A model generated the notes under the pieces. That model had not been told where the DNA came from and made no database searches. It saw only the letters and a list, made by a program, of their open reading frames with translations. Below are positions 6,777 to 13,622 of a stretch of DNA of 15,775 nt, piece by piece. Location of the stretch: positions 1 through 15,775 of the forward strand of contig JBHLKN010000039.1 of assembly GCA_048886645.1 (NCBI GenBank), read 5' to 3'. How positions within the stretch are numbered: the stretch's first letter is position 1; the number at the start of each line of letters is the position of its first letter. Source of the DNA: Wukongarchaeum sp048886645 (GTDB lineage: Archaea; Asgardarchaeota; Wukongarchaeia; Wukongarchaeales; Wukongarchaeaceae). The position numbers and the translations under genes were made by a program.

Positions 6777-7562
6777 TTAGATTTCTACATGTTTTTTATA
6801 CCCTATGACCGCTATGTAGAACATGAGGAGGCTCTCAGCAAAAAGCAAAAACATCTTGTACAAAAGCTTTTCTGTTTCAAGCCCAAAGAGCCCTGTTCTT
6901 AATATGTCTGTAGCATAAGTCAAGGGATTTACGTAAGATATGGTTTTTAGGAGCGAAGGTGCTTGGCTTACGGGGTAAAAAATTGTGGAAAAGGCGATAA
7001 AGGGCATAAACATGACGCCAATAAGCATGTTAAAAGTCTCATTAGACTTAACCAGAACGGAGATAGTCAAGGTTAATGCACCGAAGAAAAAGGCCCCAAA
7101 AACAAAGCCAAAAACGATATAAAGCGTTCCAAGAATCGAGATCTCTAAACCTTCTCCTTCTAGAATAGGGAAACTTATAATCAACACAACAAGCCCGCTG
7201 ATAATACCTTGAAACATAGCGCTCAAAATTTTACTTAAAATATATTCAGAACGCTCAAAAGGACAAGTTAATATCTGCTCAAACATCCCGTACCTCCTAT
7301 CGGCCCAAAACATGACGCCAGCAGACATGCTCGAAAACATTATCTGCATAAATATTATCCCTGAAGCTAAAAAGGCTGTATAAGAAATCTCTTTACCCCC
7401 ATTAATCTCCACTTCTTCAATTATTGAAGAGTAAATAAATCCCACAACAAAAATGTACATTAAAGGGGAAACAAGTTGCAACCCCACATTACTCCTATTA
7501 AGCATCATTTTCATGTCCCGCTTTACCAACCTAAAAACTGAAAACACGCCAAACCAACTCAT
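6777..7562 (-). CDS. ABC-2 type transporter permease
   Basis: A 261-residue membrane subunit of a DrrB-like ABC exporter. It begins with a cytoplasmic amphipathic segment (VKRDMKMMLNRSNV), followed by six membrane segments at about residues 27-46, 62-84, 108-132, 140-165, 172-198 and 232-252. The loop MFEQILTCPFERSEYILSKIL is the usual ABC-2 coupling region, and NPLTYATDILRTGLFG is the family signature before the last helix. Its ATG overlaps the stop of the ATP-binding gene (ATGA), so the two are translationally coupled. Substrates of such pairs range from drugs to lipids and sodium and cannot be assigned here. Confidence 0.93.
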   Translation of the reverse strand: MSWFGVFSVFRLVKRDMKMMLNRSNVGLQLVSPLMYIFVVGFIYSSIIEEVEINGGKEISYTAFLASGIIFMQIMFSSMSAGVMFWADRRYGMFEQILTCPFERSEYILSKILSAMFQGIISGLVVLIISFPILEGEGLEISILGTLYIVFGFVFGAFFFGALTLTISVLVKSNETFNMLIGVMFMPFIAFSTIFYPVSQAPSLLKTISYVNPLTYATDILRTGLFGLETEKLLYKMFLLFAESLLMFYIAVIGYKKHVEI

Positions 7563-8521
7563 ACACCATTACTGCTACTTCTTGTCGTAGTCTGAATGAA
7601 AATATCTTCTAGCGTGATCTCTTTAATATTAAAAATTCCCAACCGCTTCCCATCCCTTGTAATGAGGTCTAAAATCTCAGAAAGAGCGTCCTCAGCATTC
7701 CTAACACACAAACCCACAGGTTCATCTCTCAGATCTTTGGGAGTAAAAACTGCGATAACGCTTGGCAACTTCTGTAAATTATCATAGTATGCCTTATCCG
7801 CCCCTTTTATGATTACCTCTACCAATTCTCCCCTTTTAGAAAACTGCTCCTTAAGTCTTTTAACAGAGTCTAAAAGAACAATCCTACCCCTATTTATTAA
7901 GGCTACACGGTCGCATAAATACTCAGCTTCTTCTAAAAGATGCGTAGTGAAAAACACTGTTAACCCCCCCATTGCCTTACCTTTTATAAGTTCTAAGGTT
8001 TTTCGCCGCGCATAGGGATCAAGCCCTATAGTCGGTTCATCCAAAAAAAGCATCTCAGGGTTATGGATAAACTCCCTTGCCACTTGTATCCTCCGCCTCT
8101 GCCCAATAGAAAGTTCAAGGGGACGTTTTTTCTTCACGTCCACCAAACCAAATCCCTCCAACAATTCTTTAACTTTCCCTTTTCTCTCCCTCTTTGGAAC
8201 CCCCCTCAAAACACCATACATATCGATATTCTCCTCAACTGAAAGGAAATGTTCAAAACTCAACTGCTGCTGAACCACCCCTATCCTCTTCCTCACCTCA
8301 TTTCCTTCTCTCAAAACATCAAAACCCAAAACATAAGCGGATCCTCTATCAGGCCTGATTAAAGTAGTCAAAATATTCACGGTAGTAGTTTTACCAGCAC
8401 CATTCGGCCCTAAAAAACCAAAAATCTCCCCTTTATCTACAGAAAAAGATACATTGCTAAGGGCCAGAGTGTCCCCATAATATTTCACTAATTCCTCCGC
8501 TTTTATTGCCTCCAAAACCAC
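7559..8521 (-). CDS. ABC transporter ATP-binding protein (DrrA-like)
   Basis: This is the ATPase partner of the adjoining permease. Visible motifs are Walker A GPNGAGKTT, the Q-loop in VVQQQLSFEHFL, a signature written LSIGQRRR (Ile replaces the usual first Gly of LSGGQ), Walker B MLFLDEPTIGLD, and the switch histidine in FFTTHLLEEAEYL. The C-terminal 90 or so residues are the DUF4162-type extension common in DrrA/NodI-type ATPases and end in EDIFIQTTT. I chose the GTG at 8521 as start: six G residues (complement of 8528-8533) lie 6 bases before it and a TATA box at 8570-8577 gives a short leader. An upstream in-frame TTG at 8539 would add six residues (FGGIL plus the initiator). Product is 320 residues from the GTG. 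Confidence 0.92.
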   Translation of the reverse strand: MVLEAIKAEELVKYYGDTLALSNVSFSVDKGEIFGFLGPNGAGKTTTVNILTTLIRPDRGSAYVLGFDVLREGNEVRKRIGVVQQQLSFEHFLSVEENIDMYGVLRGVPKRERKGKVKELLEGFGLVDVKKKRPLELSIGQRRRIQVAREFIHNPEMLFLDEPTIGLDPYARRKTLELIKGKAMGGLTVFFTTHLLEEAEYLCDRVALINRGRIVLLDSVKRLKEQFSKRGELVEVIIKGADKAYYDNLQKLPSVIAVFTPKDLRDEPVGLCVRNAEDALSEILDLITRDGKRLGIFNIKEITLEDIFIQTTTRSSSNGV

Positions 8522-8569
8522 TAAAATCCCCCCAAACAATACCCATTAATAACCACTCATCCCACTATC

Positions 8570-8577
8570 TTTTATAA
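8570..8577 (-). promoter_or_regulatory. TATA box of the ABC exporter operon
   Basis: Leftward TTATAAAA lies about 25-30 bases before a predicted transcription start near 8546, followed by the G6 binding site and the GTG at 8521. The spacing fits an archaeal promoter. Confidence 0.5.
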
Positions 8578-8602
8578 CTCTTTAGGGGGAACTGAAAATA
8601 TC

Positions 8603-8660
8603 AAGGAAAAAACCTATATTCTCCCACCTCTACGCGGTGAGAAACACCAGAAGCCCCATG
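8603..8660 (-). terminator. Hairpin and T-run after DUF488; possible IS200/IS605 right-end remnant
   Basis: Read leftward, CTTCTGG is followed by a stem TTTCTCACC / GGTGGGAGAA around the loop GCGTAGA (complement of 8619-8644; two G-T pairs), then a run of six T. As it stands this can terminate the DUF488 message. The hairpin ending GGTGGGAG preceded by GGGGCTTC also resembles right ends of IS200/IS605-type TnpB elements, so it may be a leftover of one. No tnpB coding sequence remains. Confidence 0.4.
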
Positions 8661-8676
8661 ATAAGCCATCCCCTCC

Positions 8677-9051
8677 CTAACTTGCTTTTTCAGAATCACA
8701 AATCTTAAGTTGGATTTCAATGTATTCCTTCAATGCTACAGCATTATTAAATTCTTTGTCTTTTGCCCCATAAAGCAACGTTACCTCCCCTTCTTTCGCC
8801 TTTTCGATAATCGTATTAATCAATTCTTTTTTACGGTGTAATTCCTTAAAATATTTTTGTTTGAATTCAACCCACTTCTGTGGATCATGAGCAAACCATT
8901 TTCTCAACCCGTGAGTTGGTGCAATATCTTTCATCCAAAAATCAACCTTTACTTTCTTTTTACTTAAACCTCGGGGCCATATTCTATCTACCAGTATTCT
9001 GAAACCATCATTTTCGCTTGGTAAATCATAAATTCTTTTAATTTTTATCGT
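8677..9051 (-). CDS. DUF488 family protein; expected ATG start reads ACG
   Basis: The full domain is 124 codons. From the expected start it reads (ACG)-IKIKRIYDLPSENDG, then FRILVDRIWPRGLSKKK, then WMKDIAPTHGLRKWFAHDP, and LLYGAKDKEFNNAVALKEY near the end: the DUF488 family from end to end, of normal length (family proteins are about 115-125 residues). No ATG, GTG or TTG lies between the upstream in-frame TAA and codon 40. The codon aligned with the family's initiator Met is ACG, 7 bases after a GGGGG binding site (complement of 9059-9063), so this is the ancestral start. Either ACG or the next codon ATA is used, or the gene is silenced, or there is a base error. The ATG at codon 40 (8934) would give an 85-residue product lacking the conserved VDR-WPRG part. 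Biochemical role is not established for the family. Confidence 0.8.
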   Translation of the reverse strand, partial: TIKIKRIYDLPSENDGFRILVDRIWPRGLSKKKVKVDFWMKDIAPTHGLRKWFAHDPQKWVEFKQKYFKELHRKKELINTIIEKAKEGEVTLLYGAKDKEFNNAVALKEYIEIQLKICDSEKAS

Positions 9052-9161
9052 TCTTAGACCCCCTTACTTTATTTTAAAGTTGATTTCTACCTTAACTGTT
9101 TTTAAAGATTAGAGATATTATCCAATTTGGTAGTAAAATCCTAATCCATTAAGACTCCTTA

Positions 9162-9352
9162 ATTTTACTAGCCAGGTCTGGACTTTTCGATAAAAATGTT
9201 GAGTAAATAATTACTTTCGCTGAGAAATACGTCAGGGAGATAATAATATAGTTCAGAAAATGAGTAAAAAGACTCTTGGGAGAGTAAAGGAGTTGGAGAT
9301 TGAAATTATTGTGCCGAATCACGGCTTATTCATAAAAGCTCTAGAAGAATGA
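9162..9352 (+). pseudogene. Decayed C-terminal part of a flavodiiron-like metallo-beta-lactamase protein
   Basis: One frame reads SGLFDKNVE-stop-IITFAEKYVREII up to about 9248. A second frame then continues MSKKTLGRVKELEIEIIVPN, HGLFIKALEE, to a stop at 9350-9352. The order GLFD, an acidic stretch, A.KY..EI, then VKELEIEIIVPNHG follows the end of the metallo-beta-lactamase domain in flavodiiron proteins (normally .LD..IAPSHG). In-frame stops and a frame change make it nonfunctional. Flavodiiron proteins reduce oxygen or nitric oxide. Assignment rests on pattern memory, hence the moderate confidence. Confidence 0.45.
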
Positions 9353-9562
9353 CAAGACTTATTGTAAATGAACAGCTCAGTTTTAGATAGATTTAACGGT
9401 TTAAAAGCAACGTTTATTAGTGTGACATGTTCCTTGTTTAAAAAATTAAGGTTAGATATCTTTTAGATTAAGATTTTTCAGTATTTACTTAATATTCCAT
9501 AAAAATCTAAAGAATAGCAATTAAATAATTGCGAATCTTTTCAAATGTTGAGGGGATAATAG
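9353..9562 (+). other. Upstream region of the first small YHS gene
   Basis: AT-rich spacer without genes. It contains ATTTTTCAGTA at 9473-9483, the same 11 bases found at 867-877 before the Lrp-TRASH gene, and an AGATTTTT / AAAAATCT pair (9471-9478, 9501-9508). Both precede the promoter palindrome described separately. Confidence 0.4.
9517..9532. promoter_or_regulatory. Palindrome over the TATA region of the first YHS gene
   Basis: GCAATTA-AA-TAATTGC is a perfect 16-base palindrome (7-base arms, 2-base centre). Its centre TTAAATAATT is the best TATA candidate, placing transcription start near 9550 with a roughly 12-base leader that carries GAGGGG and then the TTG. A regulator bound here would block TBP, so it is a good candidate operator. 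Confidence 0.45.
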
Positions 9563-9580
9563 TTGGCAAAAGATCCCGTT
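9519..9580 (+). repeat. Direct repeat copy 1: promoter and start of the first YHS gene
   Basis: Bases 9519-9556 match 9721-9758 at about 30 of 38 positions, including TAAATAATT, ATCTT.TCAAAT and TTGAGG. Copy 1 leads into GAGGGG and the TTG start of the YHS gene. Confidence 0.55.
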
Positions 9581-9706
9581 TGTGGAATGAAAGTGGACGA
9601 GAAAAAAACTGTACATAAAGCAGATTATAAAGGGAAAACTTACTACTTCTGTTCTCCAGGATGCAAAGAAAATTTTGAAAAAAACCCTAAAAAGTATGTC
9701 AAGTAA
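9563..9706 (+). CDS. Small stand-alone YHS-domain protein (47 residues), first copy
   Basis: The frame TTG-GCA-AAA-GAT gives (M)AKDPVCGMKVDEKKTVHKA, then DYKGKTYYFCSPGCKENFEK and NPKKYVK, a complete YHS domain with nothing else. Metal ligands are expected at the Cys of DPVCGM and the two Cys of FCSPGC, the pattern seen in YHS/TRASH metal sites of copper ATPases. GAGGGG (9550-9555) is well placed before the TTG. Such one-domain proteins are plausible cytosolic copper carriers or buffers working with CopA; this is inference. Its sequence is close to the second copy at 13623-13766 and to the N terminus of CopA. The promoter has a palindrome over its TATA region. It is too short for most gene finders. 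Confidence 0.85.
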   Translation: MAKDPVCGMKVDEKKTVHKADYKGKTYYFCSPGCKENFEKNPKKYVK

Positions 9707-9720
9707 GTTGTCTTAAGCGA

Positions 9721-9777
9721 AACTAAATAATTACAGATCTTGTCAAATTTTGAGGTAACACGAACTTGAAAGATATT
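9721..9777 (+). repeat. Direct repeat copy 2: decayed promoter/start of a YHS gene
   Basis: Copy 2 of the repeat at 9519-9556. After GAGGTAAC it has TTG-AAA-GAT, in line with TTG-GCA-AAA-GAT of the YHS gene, then stops after 13 codons. It looks like a duplicated promoter with a lost YHS gene. It may still drive the zinc-finger/copA operon; a second TATA candidate, TTATAAAATT, is at about 9775-9784. Confidence 0.5.
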
Positions 9778-9835
9778 ATAAAATTGACTCGCATGATTAC
9801 GTATTAGAATTTCGTTAGCTTGGGTGAGATTTACT

Positions 9836-10282
9836 ATGATTTGGGTGTTTTGGGTAATCTTATTGTTATTTTTCGTATTTTCCTGCTTCAGAAGAGGGTC
9901 ATGTTGTCATGGAAGTCATGATCATGGAAGTCGTTCTGGTTCACACTCAAAACATCAAGACGATATTGCAATTGATCAAAACACCACATTGAATGAGACC
10001 ATTAAGATTAAACCATCTCAGTCGCAAGGTATTCGTATCATTAAGTGCTTTAAGTGTGGTAGTGAATTTCCCTCCACGCTTACAAATTGTCCTGTATGTG
10101 GTCATGAAAGAGTGAGATGTATGGTAAGTCAACTAGACATACAATATGACGATAAAGTTTTCTATTGTCCCTATTGTGGGACACCAGCTCACCTCAACCA
10201 TATCCGTGAGTGGATCAAGGTAAAAGCAGTTTGTCCTAATTGCCAGCACAAACTAAATGAAGAGATTGTGGGGAAATTTTAG
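9836..10282 (+). CDS. Membrane-anchored His/Cys-rich protein with zinc ribbon and RING-like tail
   Basis: From the ATG at 9836 the product is 148 residues. Residues about 1-15 are one hydrophobic helix (MIWVFWVILLLFFVF). Residues 16-42 are rich in Cys, His, Ser and Gly (CFRRGSCCHGSHDHGSRSG and HSKHQDD), a likely soft-metal-binding segment. Residues about 69-88 form a zinc ribbon, CFKC and CPVC. The rest resembles a RING-like finger: CMVSQLDIQYDDKVFY, then CPYC, an H-x2-H (AHLNH), a Trp, and CPNC; the usual second Cys of the first pair is Ser. An in-frame GTG at 9824 is less likely, because GGTGA there serves as the binding site for the ATG. Its stop is 28 bases before copA, so the two form an operon. 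The helix may tether it near CopA. Function is unknown; metal delivery or CopA regulation is a guess. Confidence 0.85.
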   Translation: MIWVFWVILLLFFVFSCFRRGSCCHGSHDHGSRSGSHSKHQDDIAIDQNTTLNETIKIKPSQSQGIRIIKCFKCGSEFPSTLTNCPVCGHERVRCMVSQLDIQYDDKVFYCPYCGTPAHLNHIREWIKVKAVCPNCQHKLNEEIVGKF

Positions 10283-10310
10283 CTTAAAAACAGAAAGGAG
10301 GAAGAATTAA

Positions 10311-12386
10311 TTGGCGAAAGATCCTGTGTGTGGCATGTATGTTGATGAGAAAAAAGCTCTTTTTAAAGCAGAAATTAGGGGGAGAATGTATTACTTTTGT
10401 AGTGAGACCTGTTTAAGAACCTTTGAAAAGCCTGAAGTTGAACTTAGAAATCTAAAGCGATTAGTTGTTTTTAGCGTTACTTTAACCGCTTTTATTTTCT
10501 TTTTCAGTTTTTTTGACGTTTTACCCTTTTTCCGTAAAAACATATGGCTTTTCTTATTTGCAACACCGGTCCAGTTTGGAGCAGGTTGGAGATATTATAA
10601 GGGGACTTTTGACGCTTTAAAAGTTGGAACAGCAAACATGGACACCTTAATAGCCATGGGAACTTCAGCGGCATGGGGTTACAGCACCATCATAACATTT
10701 TTCCCTGACATCTTCGAAGAAACCGAAGTATTCTTCGACACAGCTGCCGCCATCATAACTCTAATCCTTATAGGTAAGTTGTTAGAGGATATCTCTAAGG
10801 GAAGGGCTTCAGAAGCTTTAATAAAACTCATGGATCTCCAGCCCAAGATGGCCCACGTTATAAGGGACGAAGAAGAAGTGGAAATACCAGTAGAACTCGT
10901 TGAAGCTGGAGATATAGTGGTAGTTAGACCCGGTGAAAAAATACCTGTAGATGGAGTGGTTATTGAGGGTCATTCTTCTGTGGACGAGTCAATGATCACT
11001 GGAGAAAGCATCCCCGTAGAGAAAAAGCCAAGCGACGAGGTTATAGGTGCTACCCTTAACAAGGTGGGGTTGTTAAAATTTAAAGCTACAAAGGTTGGAT
11101 CTGACACTACCCTTTCCCAGATCATAAATTTGGTTGAAGAAGCCCAGCTTTCTAAAGCCCCGATGCAGAGGCTTGCCGACTATATATCCGCCCGCTTTGT
11201 ACCTTCTGTGATATTAATCGCTTTGGTCTCCTTCTCCTTATGGTATTTCATAGGGGATAAAAGCTTCACTTTTTCCCTTGCAATTCTCATAGCAGTACTA
11301 ATAATTGCATGTCCTTGTGCTTTAGGTATCGCCACTCCCACGGCTATCATGGTGGGTACAGGTAAAGGGGCAGAGAACGGCATCCTTATCAAGGGTGGAG
11401 AACACCTAGAAAGAACCTATAAAGTGCAAACTATAGTCTTTGACAAAACAGGAACCCTGACCAAAGGAGAACCTTCTGTAACAGACGTTGTGCCAATAAA
11501 CAGCTCAGAAGAAGAGATTTTAAAGCTTGCATCTATGGCTGAAAAAGGGTCAGAACACCCCTTAGGAGAAGCAATAGTAAGAGGAGCAAAAGTAAAAGGT
11601 TTGGAAATCCCAGATGCTGAATCTTTTGAGGCAGTACCAGGCCAAGGAGTAAGAGCGGTTTATGACGGTAAAGAAATTCTTCTGGGCAACAGAAAACTCA
11701 TGGAAAATAACAGTATCCCCTACGAAGAAATAGAAGAAAAAATCCAAGCCCTTGAAAAAGAAGGAAAAACAGTGATGATCCTTACTGTAAATAAAACAAT
11801 CACTGGGCTTATCGCAGTAGCTGATACTTTAAAAGAATATTCAAAGGATGCGGTGAAAAAGCTCCAAGAAATGGGCATTGAAGTCATCATGCTCACAGGT
11901 GACAATAGAAGAACCGCGGAAGCCATTGCGAAAAAACTTGGAATAACAAAGGTTTTATCGGAGGTTCTACCCCAAGATAAAGCCAAAGTCATAAAAAAGT
12001 TGCAAGATGAGGAAAAAATCGTAGGCATGGTAGGGGACGGAATAAACGATGCTCCCGCCCTAGCACAAGCCGATGTAGGAATAGCCATCGGAAGCGGAAC
12101 AGACGTAGCCGTAGAAACCGGCGACATAATCCTCGTAAAAGACGACCTAAGAGACGTAGTAGCCGCAATACAACTAAGTAAACAAACGGTAAGAAAGTTT
12201 AAACAAAACCTTTTTTGGGCTTTCTTTTATAATGTTGCCCTAATACCTCTTGCTGCAGGCATATTATACCCATTATTAGGTATACTTTTAGACCCAATTT
12301 ATGCTGCAGCAGCCATGTCTTCAAGCTCAGTAACTGTGGTCACAAACTCTCTACTACTTAAAAGATTTACCCCAAAAGTGGTTTAA
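10311..12386 (+). CDS. copA: P1B-1 copper-exporting ATPase with N-terminal YHS domain
   Basis: A 691-residue Cu+-translocating ATPase of the membrane. Residues 2-40 are a YHS domain (KDPVCGM, RMYYFCSETC) in place of the usual HMA repeats. Eight membrane segments follow at about 50-70, 76-93, 108-130, 142-160, 295-314, 320-345, 633-652 and 655-678. Catalytic motifs are TGES (230-233), DKTGT with phosphorylated Asp378, SEHPLG (His416), TGD (529-531) and GDGINDAP (575-582). Copper ligands of subgroup 1B-1 are all present: CPC (334-336), Tyr640-Asn641, and Met669 with Ser672 in the last helix. ATP hydrolysis drives Cu+ (or Ag+) out of the cytosol. AAGGAGG (10295-10301) fixes the TTG start. It is the second gene of an operon with the zinc-finger protein. 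Its C-terminal end has a relic copy at 5671-5727. Confidence 0.96.
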   Translation: MAKDPVCGMYVDEKKALFKAEIRGRMYYFCSETCLRTFEKPEVELRNLKRLVVFSVTLTAFIFFFSFFDVLPFFRKNIWLFLFATPVQFGAGWRYYKGTFDALKVGTANMDTLIAMGTSAAWGYSTIITFFPDIFEETEVFFDTAAAIITLILIGKLLEDISKGRASEALIKLMDLQPKMAHVIRDEEEVEIPVELVEAGDIVVVRPGEKIPVDGVVIEGHSSVDESMITGESIPVEKKPSDEVIGATLNKVGLLKFKATKVGSDTTLSQIINLVEEAQLSKAPMQRLADYISARFVPSVILIALVSFSLWYFIGDKSFTFSLAILIAVLIIACPCALGIATPTAIMVGTGKGAENGILIKGGEHLERTYKVQTIVFDKTGTLTKGEPSVTDVVPINSSEEEILKLASMAEKGSEHPLGEAIVRGAKVKGLEIPDAESFEAVPGQGVRAVYDGKEILLGNRKLMENNSIPYEEIEEKIQALEKEGKTVMILTVNKTITGLIAVADTLKEYSKDAVKKLQEMGIEVIMLTGDNRRTAEAIAKKLGITKVLSEVLPQDKAKVIKKLQDEEKIVGMVGDGINDAPALAQADVGIAIGSGTDVAVETGDIILVKDDLRDVVAAIQLSKQTVRKFKQNLFWAFFYNVALIPLAAGILYPLLGILLDPIYAAAAMSSSSVTVVTNSLLLKRFTPKVV

Positions 12387-12410
12387 AAAGCCTAAACCAC
12401 CTCTTTTAAT
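12378..12410 (+). terminator. Terminator of the zinc-finger/copA operon
   Basis: GTGGTTT (12378-12384) pairs perfectly with AAACCAC (12394-12400) across a 9-base loop and is followed by CTCTTTTAAT. The left arm overlaps the copA stop codon. Confidence 0.55.
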
Positions 12411-12424
12411 AAAATATATGTAAG

Positions 12425-12637
12425 GATCGAAAATGTTTCTTTTTTTGCTTTTTAACGATCGAAAAGAATTACCGGGCTTTTTGCTTGGTTTAAATCAAGG
12501 AAAAAGCCTAGCTTAAATCATAACCAAAATAATCTTACATAAAAAGCATTTTTGGAATGGCCTAGATCAAAATTTTTAATAATCATTTTTCATAATATTA
12601 TTATATTGTATATTCAGATATCTCTGTGGGGTAATAG
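12425..12637 (+). other. Spacer after copA with promoter of the KaiC-like gene
   Basis: No gene. Contains two GATCGAAAA copies (12425-12433, 12458-12466), the large palindrome described separately, and a long AT-rich stretch (12570-12618), with TTATATTGTATA near 12601-12612 as the likely TATA region of the downstream gene. GGGGT at 12627-12632 is that gene's ribosome binding site. Confidence 0.45.
12475..12508. repeat. 34-base imperfect palindrome centred on TTTAAA
   Basis: Arms GGCTTTTTGCTTG (12475-12487) and CAAGGAAAAAGCC (12496-12508) match at 12 of 13 positions, and the centre GTTTAAAT is itself nearly symmetric. No T-run follows, so it is not a simple terminator. It may be a second stop for copA, an RNA-processing hairpin, or a protein-binding site. 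Confidence 0.6.
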
Positions 12638-13399
12638 GTGGAAAAAGGATCTAAACATATTTTTTCTACGGGAATAGGCGGATTTGATGAAGTTTTGGGG
12701 AGAGGAATTCCTCGACATTCTATGACGCTTTTTTTAGAAGACGTTGGTTCTGAAACTAATATTGTTGCTTTGCAAATGTTATGGCATCGCTTAAAAGAGG
12801 GAGATTTATGTATTATATGGGATTTTGACTCGCCCCCAAAGGATTTGAGAGAAAAAATGAAAAGCTATGGTTGGGATGTTAAAAAATATGAAGAAGAAGG
12901 GAGTTTCATATTAGCGGATATGTTTACACATGCCTTTGACCTTGGGGATTTTTATCCCGAAGAGAAATATTTTTGTAAACGTCCTAACGATTTAACCTAT
13001 ATTGCTAATTTTGTATCTGAACTCCGGGAAGAACTTTTGAAAAGACGAGTCTCCTTAAAATATTTTGGAGTTATTCTTTCTGCTGCACGTTTACTTAATT
13101 TTTATGAAGAGAAAGATGTCCTAAAAGCTCTTTATTCTACAGGGATGAAGTATAGAACACTTGGTAACGCTGTATTAATTATTGATCCTAGGATGTTTAG
13201 TCAAAAGGGTCTAGCACTACTTGAAAACTTTGCAGGTACCGTGGTTAGATTTTATCTAGAAAAACATGATAACAGTTTTATAAGAAAGTTAAGAGTTATC
13301 AAATCTTCTTTATTCGGTTATGTGACAGAACCAGTAACTTATACAATCACGCAGAAAGAAGGAGTATTACTATATAAAGAGAAGTTGGATAGAATTTGA
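12638..13399 (+). CDS. KaiC/RAD55-like protein with degenerate ATPase motifs
   Basis: A 253-residue protein with the outline of a single KaiC domain: FSTGIGGFDEVLGRGIPRHS at the start, then the nucleotide-binding loop, a strand, and KSYGWDVKKYEEEGSFILAD, which is the KaiC phrase that follows the catalytic glutamates. The P-loop is lost: where GxPGTGKT should follow, it reads FLEDVGSETN with no Lys-Thr. The catalytic Glu pair region reads IIWDFDSPPKDL, and the Walker B strand reads YFGVILSAARLL with no Asp. So it probably does not hydrolyse ATP. KaiC-like RecA-superfamily proteins are common in archaea and some act in signalling; a binding or scaffold role is inference. The start is GTG, 5 bases after GGGGT. 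It lies between copA and the second YHS gene, on the same strand, but with its own promoter. Confidence 0.8.
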   Translation: MEKGSKHIFSTGIGGFDEVLGRGIPRHSMTLFLEDVGSETNIVALQMLWHRLKEGDLCIIWDFDSPPKDLREKMKSYGWDVKKYEEEGSFILADMFTHAFDLGDFYPEEKYFCKRPNDLTYIANFVSELREELLKRRVSLKYFGVILSAARLLNFYEEKDVLKALYSTGMKYRTLGNAVLIIDPRMFSQKGLALLENFAGTVVRFYLEKHDNSFIRKLRVIKSSLFGYVTEPVTYTITQKEGVLLYKEKLDRI

Positions 13400-13622
13400 A
13401 GCTTTTATGGTCTTTTACCTAGAAATTCTGAAACTTATTTTTTCATAAACTTAATTTCTCTTAGTTCTTTTTTAAATTAGGCGTGGAAACTCACCTTATA
13501 AATAACTAAAAGAAAATTAAAAAATAAACTGCTAAAGCGGTAAAAAATCTGTTATATAGTAAGAAAGACTTTTTTTATGACAAAGACTTTTTTATTATCA
13601 ACTATTAGTAAGGTGATAATAG
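13400..13622 (+). other. Upstream region of the second small YHS gene
   Basis: AT-rich spacer with a TATA-like TTATATAG at about 13552-13559, which would start transcription near 13580 and give a roughly 40-base leader. That leader contains the palindrome over the YHS start. I see no gene in the rest. Confidence 0.45.

Noticed and set aside
11720..12127. Leftward 135-codon frame antisense to copA
   Set aside because: A shadow of a well-supported ATPase; low-complexity Ser/Met/Pro translation.
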